DNA of 64,000 bases from a bacterium (GCA_028275345.1 JAPWUV010000003.1:1-64000); one strand, 5' to 3'. Counted from the stretch's first letter, positions 16,100 through 25,800 are shown. The notes: a model not told the origin generated them from the letters alone. Program-made: numbers and translations.

Positions 16100-17695
16100 A
16101 TGGCCCTACAGGCGACTCGAGGCACGGTACTGCGACCCCCTCTTCTTCGGCGCCTTGGCCTTCTCTTCGTACTGAGCGTCCCTGTGTCCCTCGGGGCGCT
16201 CGCGGGTGGAGCTGCCCACAGTCCTGTTCTTTCCCCCGCCGATTTCGCCCATTACGTGCGCTACTTCAACGAGATCGATGTGGCCGTGGAAGAATCCGGG
16301 ATCCCCAATGGCCAGGTGTTGGACTGGATGGCCGCGAACATCCCCTACTTCGATTGTCCGGACACGCTCATCGAACGCACCTACTACTTCCGGTGGTGGA
16401 CGTATCGTAAGCACATCCGGCAAACCCCTCAGGGCTACGTGATCACGGAGTTCATCCTTCCGGTGAAACATGCTGGGCCCTTCAACACGATCAGCTGCGC
16501 GCTGGGCCATCACGTGTACGAGGGGCGCTGGCTCTGGGATCAGCGCGCCTTGCGGGACTACCTCCGTTTCTGGCTCCGTGGAAGCGATGGCGCCCCTCAG
16601 CCTCATCTTCACCGCTACAGCAACTGGCTCGCCGATGCAGTTTACGCGCGTTTCCTCGTGCATCGCGACACGAGCTTCGCCCTGGAGCTGCTGGATCCTC
16701 TGGTGCGCGACTACCTGGCCTGGGAGGCCGAGCGTCTCTCCCCGCTGGGCCTTTACTGGCAATATGATGTGCGGGACGGGATGGAGGAATCCATCAGCGG
16801 CTCGCGCACCGCGAAGCACCTGCGCCCCACCCTCAACTCCTACCAGTTCGCCAACGCCCAGGCCATCGCCGCCCTCGCCCGTGTGGCGGGGAACGGGGAG
16901 CTCGCCCTTCGCTTTTCGCGGGAGGCCGATAGTTTGCGCCAGCGCGTTCAACGCCTCCTGTGGGACGCCGAAGCGCTCTTTTTCAAAGTGCGCCTCGAGG
17001 GAGATGGGCTTTCCGACGCGCGGGAGGCCATCGGCTTCATCCCCTGGCAATTCCGCCTGCCCGAGGACCGGGAGGACTACGGCCGAGCCTGGCTGCAGAT
17101 CCTGGACACCTCCGGCTTCCGCGCCCCTTGGGGGCTGACGACCGCCGAGCGTCGGCATCCACGCTTCCGATCCCACGGCGTCGGATCCTGCGAATGGGAC
17201 GGCGCCATCTGGCCCTTCGCTACGTCTCAGACCCTCACCGCTCTGGCCAATCTCCTCCATCATTACCAGCACCATCCCCTCTCGCGGCGGGACTACCTCG
17301 ATGCGCTCCGCACCTACGCGCGCAGCCACCAGAAGGACGGCAAGCCGTACATCGGCGAGTATCAGGACGAAAGAACCGGCCGGTGGCTGCGGGACGAGGA
17401 TCCTCGTGGCCGCTACTACAACCATTCCACCTTCTGCGACCTGGTGATCACGGGCCTGGTGGGGCTCATCCCCCGAGCGGACGACACGCTGGAGGTCGAT
17501 TCGCTAGTGCCTCCGGACGCGTGGGACTTCTTCTGCCTCGATCACGTGCCGTACCACCGACACGCCCTCACGATCCTCTGGGACCGAACCGGAGATCGAT
17601 ACCGTCGAGGACAGGGGTTCTGCGTGTTCGTGGACGGCCGACTCGAGCTCCGCCGTCCCCGGCTCGAGCGCGTGCGCCATCCACTTCCGCCTTGA
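16100..17695 (+). CDS. Secreted (alpha/alpha)6-barrel glycosidase, MGH1/GH63-like
   Basis: 531 residues from the ATG at 16100 (an in-frame ATG at 16070 lacks support). The N-terminus MALQATRGTVLRPPLLRRLG plus LLFVLSVPVSLGALAGG is a signal peptide or anchor. The body contains YFRWWTYRKHI, HLHRYSNWLADAVYARF, YWQYDVRDGMEESISGSR, LRPTLNSYQFANAQAIAALAR, GSCEWDGAIWPFATSQTLTAL and YYNHSTFCDLVITGLVG, the pattern of mannosylglycerate-hydrolase-like and GH63-type toroids in which Asp in WQYDxRDGMExS and Glu in the CEWDG region serve as acid/base. Probably acts on exported or environmental glycans. An imperfect hairpin near 17727-17757 followed by CTTCTT may end the transcript. Confidence 0.78.
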   Translation: MALQATRGTVLRPPLLRRLGLLFVLSVPVSLGALAGGAAHSPVLSPADFAHYVRYFNEIDVAVEESGIPNGQVLDWMAANIPYFDCPDTLIERTYYFRWWTYRKHIRQTPQGYVITEFILPVKHAGPFNTISCALGHHVYEGRWLWDQRALRDYLRFWLRGSDGAPQPHLHRYSNWLADAVYARFLVHRDTSFALELLDPLVRDYLAWEAERLSPLGLYWQYDVRDGMEESISGSRTAKHLRPTLNSYQFANAQAIAALARVAGNGELALRFSREADSLRQRVQRLLWDAEALFFKVRLEGDGLSDAREAIGFIPWQFRLPEDREDYGRAWLQILDTSGFRAPWGLTTAERRHPRFRSHGVGSCEWDGAIWPFATSQTLTALANLLHHYQHHPLSRRDYLDALRTYARSHQKDGKPYIGEYQDERTGRWLRDEDPRGRYYNHSTFCDLVITGLVGLIPRADDTLEVDSLVPPDAWDFFCLDHVPYHRHALTILWDRTGDRYRRGQGFCVFVDGRLELRRPRLERVRHPLPP

Positions 17696-17761
17696 GGCGG
17701 CTGCGCTTCTCCGACCCCGCGAGTGAAAAAGCCTCCCAACCCGCCGTCGCAGGGCTTCTTC

Positions 17762-17790
17762 TTGACTTCGCCGGCGATCGGGCGTAAATT
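17762..17790 (+). promoter_or_regulatory. Strong candidate promoter of the coiled-coil gene
   Basis: TTGACT (17762-17767), 17-nt spacer, TAAATT (17785-17790), 58 nt before an ATG preceded by GGGAGGTG. One of the best promoter matches in the window. Confidence 0.6.
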
Positions 17791-17848
17791 TCAGAGCGCA
17801 AGGGGAGTTTTTGGCTTCCTCACCCGATCCGGAAGGGAGGTGAACCCG

Positions 17849-18157
17849 ATGCAGGACAAGTGGGAGGACTATCGGCAGAAGGCTTCGGAGCTCATCAGCA
17901 AGGCCATCGACAGCACGCAGCGCCTCACCAAGATCGGGCAGATCCGCGTCGACATCCTCAGCCTGAAGCGGGAAATCGACCGCCAGTTCACCCTGCTCGG
18001 CAAGCACGTCTACCAGCTTGCCAAGGAGGATCGACTCGCCTCGCTGGCCGACGATGAAACGCTGCAGAATACGGTGACCAAGGTGGACGAGCTCAAGGAG
18101 CGGATCGCCCAGAAAGAGGCCCAGATCGAGGAGCTGCGAAAGCCCAAAACGGAGTAG
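17849..18157 (+). CDS. Small charged coiled-coil protein
   Basis: 102 residues, start ATG at 17849 with GGGAGGTGAACC upstream. The sequence is almost entirely helical and charged: MQDKWEDYRQKASELISKAI, then RLTKIGQIRVDILSLKREID, and a C-terminal heptad region VTKVDELKERIAQKEAQIEEL. No signal peptide and no membrane segment, so it is probably a soluble oligomeric coiled coil. It has its own good promoter, suggesting substantial expression. I do not recognise a named family; small proteins of this shape are sometimes envelope- or nucleoid-associated, but nothing here decides that. Confidence 0.7.
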   Translation: MQDKWEDYRQKASELISKAIDSTQRLTKIGQIRVDILSLKREIDRQFTLLGKHVYQLAKEDRLASLADDETLQNTVTKVDELKERIAQKEAQIEELRKPKTE

Positions 18158-19008
18158 CCCCTCGGCGCCCCACATACCGGGAGGCATTCCTCAGTCAGGA
18201 CGAGCGGAGGTTGCGAGAGGGGGCAGATTCGGGAGCCTCTCGGCACCGATGGGCGCCAAAGGAGGCGGGTCCCGCTGTGCGAGCACGTCCTTGTGGCGGG
18301 GGAGGTTCTCCGTTGCCCGAAGCTAGCCATTCCTTGCTGGGGATCGCGGATCTTTCATCTTCGGCGGCGAGCGAGAAGGATGTGCGTTGCCGTCGTATCC
18401 TCGGCCGCAAGAGGCGAAGGATCATCATGGGCCGCTTCTCCCTGCCTTTCGCGCAGGAGCCCCATGCCTCCCGAGAAGGCGCGGCAAGCCGTTTCGGGGC
18501 CGGAGAGAGGGCTGGAACGCGCCGCCGGGCTGCTCGCGGGAGTGCGGATCCCGGCAACGCCAGCTCCGCCTGGGGGAAGGAGCTCGAGGAGTTGCCCGCA
18601 GAGTGCGAGCCGATGTCCACCTATGCGACCACGGATCGCAGGGCGGATCGGGCGGTCCGGCAACGTCCCCGCATTCTCCAAAGGATTGATCCGGACCGGG
18701 GCAAGCCGATCCCCCGCAGCCCAAGCGACTTCCTTCCCGCCTCCCGCAGCGAGCACGCGACAGACAGCCCTCTCCTTGAGGACCAGTCCGGGCTGAACCG
18801 GGACGTCCATCGCTTGCCAGTTTCGCCGTCGGACGTTTGGAATCACCGGGCGCAATTTCAGCTACGCCTGCAGGAACAGACAGGGAAACAGCGGGTCCTT
18901 CGGGTCCTCCACGAGATCTCCGGAGACCGGCGCGTTCCGGTTGACCTCGGAGAAACGATCCTGCCTGTCGTTCTGGCGAACTGAAGTCCCACATCACGGG
19001 GGGAAGGC
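18158..19008. other. Gene-free spacer (0.85 kb)
   Basis: No frame with recognisable protein content or a convincing start. A leftward frame around 18355-18807 (beginning MDVPVQPGLVLKERAV) is the least bad candidate but has low-complexity composition and no RBS. No hairpin with a T-run seen. Confidence 0.45.
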
Positions 19009-20397
19009 ATGAAAGTGCAGGAGCCCGCAGCCGAGTCCTTTTTGCACCGTCTCTGGGAAAGGCAATTGGCCGGGAAGGAGCTCCGGACGCTCGACGGCCG
19101 CGTGGTGGAGATCCTGTCGCCGGGCACGCCCAATCGCGACGCTGGGCCGGACTATCGGGACGCGACCCTACGCATGGATGGCCGACTGATTCACGGCGAT
19201 ATCGAAATCCATCCCACCGCGGAGGATTGGGTGCGGCACGGCCATCACCGCGACCCGAGGTACAATAACGTCGTGCTGCACATCGTGACCTGCGGCTGCT
19301 CTTCGCGCGCGCGAACAGTGCGGGCGGACGGAGCTAAGGTCCCGATCGTGGACCTCGATCAGCACCTCCCGACTCCCGCGGAGGAGATGGAACGGCGCCA
19401 AATCGCCGCAGGCGCTCCGACGAAGGACGACGGAGGATGTCCGCTGGCATTGGCCTCGGAGAGCCAAAAGCTCCGGGCCATCTCCGAGGCTTCCTCCCAG
19501 CGCCTCCAGCTGAAGATCGACCGCTTCCGGGAAGAGCGGCAATATGCCGATTGGGACCACGTTGCCTACCGGGGAATATTCGAAGCCCTCGGGTACTCGA
19601 AGAACCAAGCCCCGGCGCGGGTGCTTGCGGATCGGATGCCCGTGTCGGACCTCTGGCACTTTGCCCAAGGCTACCCCGATGCGGAGGCTGTGGCCCACGT
19701 GCAGGCCTGGCTGCTCGGGGCTTCGGGGCTCCTCGCAGCCGCTCCACAGGATGCGGAGCCTTTGGCGTCGGAGTTCATCCGGAGCCAGTCCTCCCTGTGG
19801 CAGTCCTACCCGAACCGCCGGAAGACCGATCCGCTGACGGCGGTGGACTGGCGCTTTTTCCGCTTGCGCCCAGCCAATTTCCCCACCCGGCGCATCGCGG
19901 CCATGGCTGTGCTCGTGGTCCGGCATCGCCAGGAGGGATTCCTTGGGAGCTGGAGCCGGTTGCTGCGGCAAGCGGCTCAGCTTCGCGGGCGTTTGCATCA
20001 GGAGCTGGAGCGAACCCTCGTGGTGGAGGCCTGGGGCTTCTGGTCGCAGCGAGATTGCTTTCTCACGGGCAAACGGTATCGAGCAGGGCGGGCGCCGCAG
20101 CTCCTCGGACGGGATCGCGCCCGGGATATCATCATCAACATCGTCCTGCCGATCCTCGTAGCCTATGCGGAGGAGACGGGCGACGGCATTCTCCGCGCGG
20201 CGGCCGAGGAAGCCTACGCCACTTGCCCCAAGCTGCCCGAAAACGAGATCCTCCGCGCGATGGGCGCCCGCCTGTGGAAGTGCCCGGACGAAGCAGGCCA
20301 ATCCGTCACCACGGCCGCGCTGCAACAGGGCTTGATCCAGCTGTACAAGTACGGCTGCCGCATGGGCGACTGCTCCTTCTGCTCGAATTTCGTATGA
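19009..20397 (+). CDS. DUF2851 family protein
   Basis: 462 residues. The opening (ESFLHRLWERQLAGKELRTLDGRVVEILSPG, TPNRDAGPDYRDATLRMDG, GDIEIHPTAEDWVRHGHHRDPRYNNVVLHIV) is diagnostic of DUF2851, a family common in Bacteroidota and relatives; GDIEIH resembles a nuclease-like metal-binding strand, but activity is unproven. The C-terminus ends in four Cys (YKYGCRMGDCSFCSNFV), a possible metal site, with further Cys upstream at CP/KC pairs. ATG at 19009 with GGGGGAAGG upstream. Convergent with copA. Confidence 0.85.
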   Translation: MKVQEPAAESFLHRLWERQLAGKELRTLDGRVVEILSPGTPNRDAGPDYRDATLRMDGRLIHGDIEIHPTAEDWVRHGHHRDPRYNNVVLHIVTCGCSSRARTVRADGAKVPIVDLDQHLPTPAEEMERRQIAAGAPTKDDGGCPLALASESQKLRAISEASSQRLQLKIDRFREERQYADWDHVAYRGIFEALGYSKNQAPARVLADRMPVSDLWHFAQGYPDAEAVAHVQAWLLGASGLLAAAPQDAEPLASEFIRSQSSLWQSYPNRRKTDPLTAVDWRFFRLRPANFPTRRIAAMAVLVVRHRQEGFLGSWSRLLRQAAQLRGRLHQELERTLVVEAWGFWSQRDCFLTGKRYRAGRAPQLLGRDRARDIIINIVLPILVAYAEETGDGILRAAAEEAYATCPKLPENEILRAMGARLWKCPDEAGQSVTTAALQQGLIQLYKYGCRMGDCSFCSNFV

Positions 20398-20417
20398 AGG
20401 GGGTCAGCCGAGATGCA

Positions 20418-20443
20418 CTTTCCCCTTCCTCGGTGAGGGAAAG
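20418..20443. terminator. Candidate bidirectional terminator hairpin between convergent genes
   Basis: CTTTCCC (20418-20424) pairs with GGGAAAG (20437-20443), in the 164-bp gap where the DUF2851 gene and copA end facing each other. No long T-run on either side. Confidence 0.35.
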
Positions 20444-20561
20444 ACGGTGGGGTACCTTTTCCGTTCGGCCGCGGGCTGAGTCGCCGCATGTCTACGTCCG
20501 TTTCGGATTGGCCCAGGTGCTGAGTAACGAGAAATCCGTCCGCCGCGCCGAAATCCGCGGC

Positions 20562-23024
20562 TCATCGTAGGCGCAGGCGCCGCAGGAGATTGGCGTTCGT
20601 GACCACGGTGATGGACGAGGTGGCCATGGCCAATTCCGCCAGCAGGGGGTGCATCCAGCCAGCCATCGCGGCGGGAATCATGATCACATTGTAGAAGAAA
20701 GCCCAGAAGAGGTTCTGCCGGATCTTTCGGAAGGTGGCGCGGCTCAGCCGGAGGAGCTGCAAGACTCCGCGCAGATCGCTCCGCACGAGGGTGACGTCGC
20801 TGGCCTCAATGGCCACGTCGGTTCCGGAGCCGATGGCGATCCCGACGTCGGCCTGGCGCAGGGCGGGCGCGTCGTTGATCCCATCGCCGACAAAAGCGAC
20901 GGGCCGGTAGTCCTGCTGGAGCTTGCGAACGAAATCGCTCTTCTGCTGGGGCAACACCTCGGCGAGAACGTGGTCGATCTCCAGCTCGTCCGCCACGGCG
21001 AGGGCAGCGAACCGGTTGTCCCCCGTGATCAAAGCCGTCCGGATGCCGAGATGCCGTAAAGCGCCGACGACCTCCTTCGCCTCCGGCCGCAGCTGGTCCC
21101 CGACAGCCAACACGGCCACCGGAGCGCCGTCCACCGCGAGGAACACCGGCGACCTCCCCTTCCCCTCTGCCTCTTTTGCCGCGGGGGCCAGGACTTGCAG
21201 GTCGATCCCGGCCTCCTCCAAGAACGCCCGATTTCCCACCAGAACCCTTCGGCCGTCGACCGACGCGCTCACGCCCCGTCCTCGCTCCGTGCGGAAGTCC
21301 GCAACCGGCCGGAGTTCGATCCCTCGCCGCTCCGCCGCCCGCACTATGGCCTGAGCAATGGGATGCGCACTCCCGCTCTCCGCCGAGGCCGCGAGCTGCA
21401 GGGCTTCTTCCTCTCGCCAGCCGGTGGCGATGGCGATCCCCATCAGTTCGGGTTCGCCGCGCGTCAACGTGCCCGTCTTGTCGAAGACGACCATCTTGAC
21501 CTGACGCAGGAGCTGGATGGCCTCGCCAGACCGTATTAGGATGCCATGCCCGGCGCCCACCCCGCTTGCGACCATGATGGCCGTCGGAGTAGCCAGGCCT
21601 AGGGCGCAGGGGCAAGCGATGACCAGGACCGCCACAAGGGAAAGGATGGCCAAAGTCGTCGGCCCGAGGTTGGGGTTCACCCAAGGCAGGAATGTCCCGA
21701 GGGAAACGAGGCGGGTCATTGCGCCCGGGAAGGCCAGCCACAACGCGAGAGTGAGCAGGGCAATCCCCAGCACCACGGGCACGAAGACCCCCGTGACACG
21801 ATCCGCGAACTCCTGGATTGGGACGCGCGAGGTCTGGCATTCCTCCACTAGCCGGATCACCTGTGCCAAGAAGGTGTCGCGTCCCACACGGGTGGCGCGT
21901 ACCTTGATGAACCCGTCCCGACTGATGGTCCCGCCGATTACGAAATCCCCCGGCCCCTTCGCCACCGGCAGAGACTCCCCGGTGGCCATCGACTCATCGA
22001 CGCTGGTCTCCCCCTCGATCACGAGGCCATCGGTGGGGATTTTCTCGCCCGGCCGGATGAGCATCACGTCCCCGACCCGCAGCGCCGAGACGGGGACCTC
22101 CACTTCCCGGCCTTCCCGCAACACCCGGGCCGTCCGCGCCCCGAGCTCGAGGAGTCTGCGGATGGCCTGCGAGGCCTTCCCCCTCGCTTTGGCCTCCACA
22201 TATCGGCCCGAGAGGTGGAAAGCCATGATCATGGCAGCGATACCGGCATAGTTGGCCACAGGGAAACCCAGCGACAGAGGCCCAGTGAGGAAGGCGATGA
22301 CCGACCCGAGGCTGATCAAGGTGTCCATCGTGGCGCGGCCGCGCCGCACAGCAGCAAATCCTCGTCCCAGGGTCTCCCAGCCTGCCCCGAATACTGCTGG
22401 GAGAGCCAATGCGATCATCAGGAGGGTTCCTGCGACCGGCGACGGCCACGGCCGTCCGAGCATCTCGGCCAGCATGATGCCCACAATCGGCAAGGTGAAC
22501 CCCCAAGCGAGGACAAGCCGCCTCCGCGTCCGACGCACCAGAGCGAGATCTGCCGCCGTCGTTTCCGGGACCTCGGGGCTTTCTTCCGCTTCCAAGAAGA
22601 GGCGGTACCCGGCTTCCTCCACCGCTCGGACCATTTCATCGGCTGTCGTCAGTCCGGGGATGAAGGTGACCTTGGCCATGCCGTTAGCCAGGTTCACCCT
22701 CGCATCGATCACCCCACGCACGCCGCGGAGCGCGCTCTCCACCCGGTGCACGCAGGAGGCGCAGGACATCCCTTCCACCCGCCCCCTGCATTCCTTAGTC
22801 TGAACGTCATAGCCGGCACCACGGACTGCGGCGAAAAGCTGTTCCACCGGCGGCAGAGTATCGTCTATGTCCAATGCCGCCTGCCCCGTGGCCAGATTGA
22901 CCCGGACATCCAGCACCCCCTCCACCGTGCGCAGAGCCCGGCCCACCTGCTCCACACAGGAAGCGCAATGCATACCGACGATGGGGATCACCACCGTCTC
23001 CGTCCCTTCGCGCCGACGTTCCAT
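20562..23024 (-). CDS. copA: Copper-translocating P1B-type ATPase
   Basis: 820 residues. Two N-terminal heavy-metal-binding domains (GMHCASC and GMSCASC) precede the transmembrane region and the actuator motif MATGESLP. The transport site is ACPCALGLATP in the sixth helix, followed by DKTGTLTRGEPEL (phosphorylated Asp), SAHPIAQAI (nucleotide-binding His-Pro) and GDGINDAPALRQADVGIAIG. The CPC and a late MxxS-type segment fit Cu(I) export from the cytoplasm. The open frame extends 286 codons further upstream, but that part is Arg/Gly-rich and unlike any ATPase; the ATG at 23024 with AGGA upstream gives a normal length. No CueR/CsoR-type regulator is adjacent. Confidence 0.95.
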   Translation of the reverse strand: MERRREGTETVVIPIVGMHCASCVEQVGRALRTVEGVLDVRVNLATGQAALDIDDTLPPVEQLFAAVRGAGYDVQTKECRGRVEGMSCASCVHRVESALRGVRGVIDARVNLANGMAKVTFIPGLTTADEMVRAVEEAGYRLFLEAEESPEVPETTAADLALVRRTRRRLVLAWGFTLPIVGIMLAEMLGRPWPSPVAGTLLMIALALPAVFGAGWETLGRGFAAVRRGRATMDTLISLGSVIAFLTGPLSLGFPVANYAGIAAMIMAFHLSGRYVEAKARGKASQAIRRLLELGARTARVLREGREVEVPVSALRVGDVMLIRPGEKIPTDGLVIEGETSVDESMATGESLPVAKGPGDFVIGGTISRDGFIKVRATRVGRDTFLAQVIRLVEECQTSRVPIQEFADRVTGVFVPVVLGIALLTLALWLAFPGAMTRLVSLGTFLPWVNPNLGPTTLAILSLVAVLVIACPCALGLATPTAIMVASGVGAGHGILIRSGEAIQLLRQVKMVVFDKTGTLTRGEPELMGIAIATGWREEEALQLAASAESGSAHPIAQAIVRAAERRGIELRPVADFRTERGRGVSASVDGRRVLVGNRAFLEEAGIDLQVLAPAAKEAEGKGRSPVFLAVDGAPVAVLAVGDQLRPEAKEVVGALRHLGIRTALITGDNRFAALAVADELEIDHVLAEVLPQQKSDFVRKLQQDYRPVAFVGDGINDAPALRQADVGIAIGSGTDVAIEASDVTLVRSDLRGVLQLLRLSRATFRKIRQNLFWAFFYNVIMIPAAMAGWMHPLLAELAMATSSITVVTNANLLRRLRLR

Positions 23025-23218
23025 TGGTCCATCCTCAGTTCGCCTTTTCCCGCGGGCGCGGGCAACGCCTCTCCCGATCCCCACCCGCGCCCGGTAAAGG
23101 AGAACCCCTTGCCTCGTGACTCTATTCCCGCGTTTCCACTGTGGCCACAGGCCCTGAACGAGCGTGCGCCTCTGCTCCGTGTTCTCGCGACAGACGCGGG
23201 ACCTCCCCAGCGGTCCGT

Positions 23219-23258
23219 GGAAAAAAAAGAAGAAAGCCCGCCGCCAAAGGCGGCGGGC
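23219..23258 (-). terminator. Rho-independent terminator of tkt
   Basis: On the minus strand a perfect 10-bp GC stem (GCCCGCCGCC, loop TTT, GGCGGCGGGC) is followed by TTTCTTCTTTTTTTT. It lies 30 nt beyond the transketolase stop; the clearest intrinsic terminator in the window. Confidence 0.92.
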
Positions 23259-23287
23259 GCGGTGCGAGGGCTCATTGCTGGGGAGGC

Positions 23288-25228
23288 TCAGGCGAGGTGA
23301 GAGCGCACCGCCTCGATCAGGTGATCCACGCTGAGCCCGTGCAACTTGAAGAGATCGTCCGGCTTCCCCGAGGCCCCGTAATGGGGGATACCCAGCTTCA
23401 CCAGACGAGCCCCGAGCCCCTTTTCTGCGAGAGCATTGGCCACGGAGCAGCCCAGGCCCGTCCGGACATTGTGATCCTCGTAGGTGACAAGAAGGCCGGT
23501 TTCGGCCGCGCGCTCCAACGCCTCTCCGTCCAGATCGATCGGGCAGGAGAAGTTCCACACGGCCACGTCGATCCCCATCGCCTTCAGCTTCTCCCAGGCG
23601 GCCACGGCACGGTAGACCATGGATCCCATCGTCACGATCGCAGCGCGCGTTCCCGGGCGGACGAGATCTGCCTTTCCGTACTCGAAGCGGTAGTCGCCAC
23701 CGAAGAGCGGCTTCCCTTCCAGGTCCAGGATTACGGGGATGGGCGAGCGCCCCATTGCGAGGGCGAAGTTGCCCGTTTGCGTCGCAATGTAGCGCACCAC
23801 CCGGTCCGTCTGGTTCGGATCCGCGGGGACGATCACGCGGAATCCGTACAGATTGCGGAGGACGCCGACGTAGTCGATGCACTGGTGCGTTTTCCCATCC
23901 TCGCCGACATCCAAGCCATCATGGGTGGTCACAAGCTTCAGATGGGTGTGATTGATGTCATTGAGACGATGCTGATTGTAGGCCTCATCGATGCCGAAGA
24001 CCCCGAAGTCAGCCCAGAATGTGACCACACCTTGGGTGGATAAGGCGCCGGCAATCACCGCCGTATTGTGCTCCTGGATGCCTCCCTGGAAAAAGGCGTT
24101 CGGACAGGTGGCGGCGAACCCGTCGGTCTTCACCGAGGTGGCCAGATCGCAATCAAACACGGCGATGGGGCTGCGTTCGTTGTGCCCGCAATTCAGAAGG
24201 GCGATGTCCTTCAGCGCATTGCCCCAGGCGCTGCGGTTGTCGGTCTTCTGCTCTGGCCCGTAGGTCCGCGGCGTGCCGACGTCGAGCCGGAAGATCGGTG
24301 CGGGGAACTGGGGCCGGCTTGCGGGTCGGCCAGCCAGCTCTTTGCGCAGAGCTTCGTACCGCTCCAGATCGTTCTCCAGACCCAGCTCCTCGAGCGCGCG
24401 GCTCAGTTGATCGCGGGAGACGGCCTTGCCATGGTAATCCGGCTTGTCTTCCATGAAGGAAACGCCCTTTCCGATCACCGTGTGGGCGAGGATCACGACG
24501 AGGTGGTCCTCGTCCTTCACCGCCTCGCGCAGAGCCTGGTAGATGGCCTGCGGGTCATGCCCATCGACCTCGAGCACGCGCCAGCCGTCGCTCTCCCAGT
24601 TGGCGCGGATGTTCTGCGGCATGACCTCGTACGTGTGTCCGCTGATCTGGATCTGGTTGTAGTCAATCACCGCCGTGAGGTTCGTTAGCCCGTACTTGCG
24701 GGCGAAGCGCCTCGCCTCCGAGACCTGGCCTTTCTGCTGTTCCCCATCGCTCATCAGGGCGAAGACGCGGAATGGGCGCTTCCAGAGGCGGCTGGCGAGG
24801 GCAAAACCGCAGGCCGCTGACAAGCCTTGCCCCAAGTTGCCAGTGCTCCACTCCACTCCGGGCACGTGCCTTTCGACGTGTCCCTCGAAGAGAGTGCCGG
24901 CAAGCCGGAAACCCGCGATGGCCTCATCCAGGTTTACGAAGCCGAGCCTGCCGAGTGCGCTGTATACTCCGGGAGAGGTGTGGCCGTGGCTCACGACAAT
25001 GCGATCCCGGTCTGGGTGATACGGGTCGCCCGGATCCACGTTCGCGCAGGACCAGACCGTGAGGTAAATCTCAATAGAGGACATGGAGCCGCCCGGGTGA
25101 CCGGAGTTGGCCAGGGTGGTCATCTTCAGGATGTCGCCTCTGGCGCGCCGCGCCGTTTCCCGTAACCACGCAAGCTGCTCTTCAGTCAGACGCTCCTGAT
25201 CGAAGCCGATGGGTCTTTTGGGTTCCAT
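23288..25228 (-). CDS. tkt: Transketolase
   Basis: 646 residues, full length in one chain. TPP enzyme of the pentose-phosphate/Calvin-type pathway moving two-carbon units between sugar phosphates. Visible sites: substrate His in NSGHPGGSMSS and SHGHTSPG, the TPP/Mg motif around MSDGEQQKGQ...AVIDYNQIQISG, the catalytic Glu in GGIQEHNTAVIAGAL, FWADFGVFG, and HDGLDVGEDGKTHQ. The C-terminal domain (YEDHNVRTGLGCSVANAL...GIPHYGASGKPDDLFKLHG) is complete. The motif spelling is the TktA/DXS-distinct 'transketolase-like' form with SMSS and GDEQ replaced by GEQQ, seen in archaeal-type full-length enzymes. Start ATG with GAGGGAGCGG upstream. Ends at a strong terminator. Confidence 0.93.
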   Translation of the reverse strand: MEPKRPIGFDQERLTEEQLAWLRETARRARGDILKMTTLANSGHPGGSMSSIEIYLTVWSCANVDPGDPYHPDRDRIVVSHGHTSPGVYSALGRLGFVNLDEAIAGFRLAGTLFEGHVERHVPGVEWSTGNLGQGLSAACGFALASRLWKRPFRVFALMSDGEQQKGQVSEARRFARKYGLTNLTAVIDYNQIQISGHTYEVMPQNIRANWESDGWRVLEVDGHDPQAIYQALREAVKDEDHLVVILAHTVIGKGVSFMEDKPDYHGKAVSRDQLSRALEELGLENDLERYEALRKELAGRPASRPQFPAPIFRLDVGTPRTYGPEQKTDNRSAWGNALKDIALLNCGHNERSPIAVFDCDLATSVKTDGFAATCPNAFFQGGIQEHNTAVIAGALSTQGVVTFWADFGVFGIDEAYNQHRLNDINHTHLKLVTTHDGLDVGEDGKTHQCIDYVGVLRNLYGFRVIVPADPNQTDRVVRYIATQTGNFALAMGRSPIPVILDLEGKPLFGGDYRFEYGKADLVRPGTRAAIVTMGSMVYRAVAAWEKLKAMGIDVAVWNFSCPIDLDGEALERAAETGLLVTYEDHNVRTGLGCSVANALAEKGLGARLVKLGIPHYGASGKPDDLFKLHGLSVDHLIEAVRSHLA

Positions 25229-25417
25229 TTCCGCTCCCTCTTGCTATTCGCCGACCACTCGAAAAGGCTACCTTGGCGCCCATTCGCCCGAAGGACCGGG
25301 GCGGGAGAGCCCACCTCCCGCCAGTCGCGTCACGGGAAATCCACGGATTCACCGGATGGCCGTTCGGCGGTCGGATACAAATCGGGGCAAACCTCGAGCT
25401 TCGAGGCTTGCCCCAGT

Positions 25418-25775
25418 TGGTGGAGACGGTGGGAGTCGAACCCACGTCCGGAGGTGTTTGGCGAGGAGCCTCTACACGCTTAGTCCGCTGCTCCTTCTCG
25501 CTCCAGGCAGCGCAACGGACCAGGCTGCCGCGGAGCCAGCCCCGTCTTGTCTTGCCCGAATCCCCGGGGCGAGGATTCGAGCCAGCCCGTCTGGCCGACG
25601 CTCTCCCTCAGGTCGACGGGCGGAACCCGAGAGGAGCGTGACTGCCGTTAATTAGGCAGCCAGAGGATACGCATAGTCTGCGTTTACTTTGTCCCTCGGT
25701 TTGTTGACGGGGCACCGAGGAACCCCGGCGTGCCACTCCTGACCTCTTCACCCCCGTCGAAACCGTTTCGTCCCC
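25418..25775 (-). ncRNA. ssrA: Transfer-messenger RNA (tmRNA), one-piece
   Basis: The 5' end GGGGACGAAACGGTTTCGAC pairs through its first seven bases with CGTCTCC before an encoded CCA at 25418-25420. The 3' T-arm reads GTGGGTTCGACTCCCAC. The tag frame lies at 25652-25681: GCA GAC TAT GCG TAT CCT CTG GCT GCC TAA, giving ADYAYPLAA; the resume codon could be the AAC just before (NADYAYPLAA). The tag ends in the usual LAA recognised by ClpXP. Length 358 nt. It rescues stalled ribosomes together with SmpB (gene not in this window). It sits downstream of two tRNA-Lys genes in the same direction. Confidence 0.95.
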
Positions 25776-25800
25776 GAGGATCCGTTCAGTCTAACGTCAA

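Noticed and set aside
18211-18984. 257-codon plus-strand frame before the DUF2851 gene
   Set aside because: No RBS, low-complexity Arg/Ser-rich translation and no family resemblance.
23025-23882. Extra 286-residue N-terminal domain of the copper ATPase
   Set aside because: The open frame upstream of 23024 has Arg/Gly/Pro-rich sequence unlike any P-type ATPase and crosses the tkt terminator and part of tkt; it is chance openness in GC-rich DNA.
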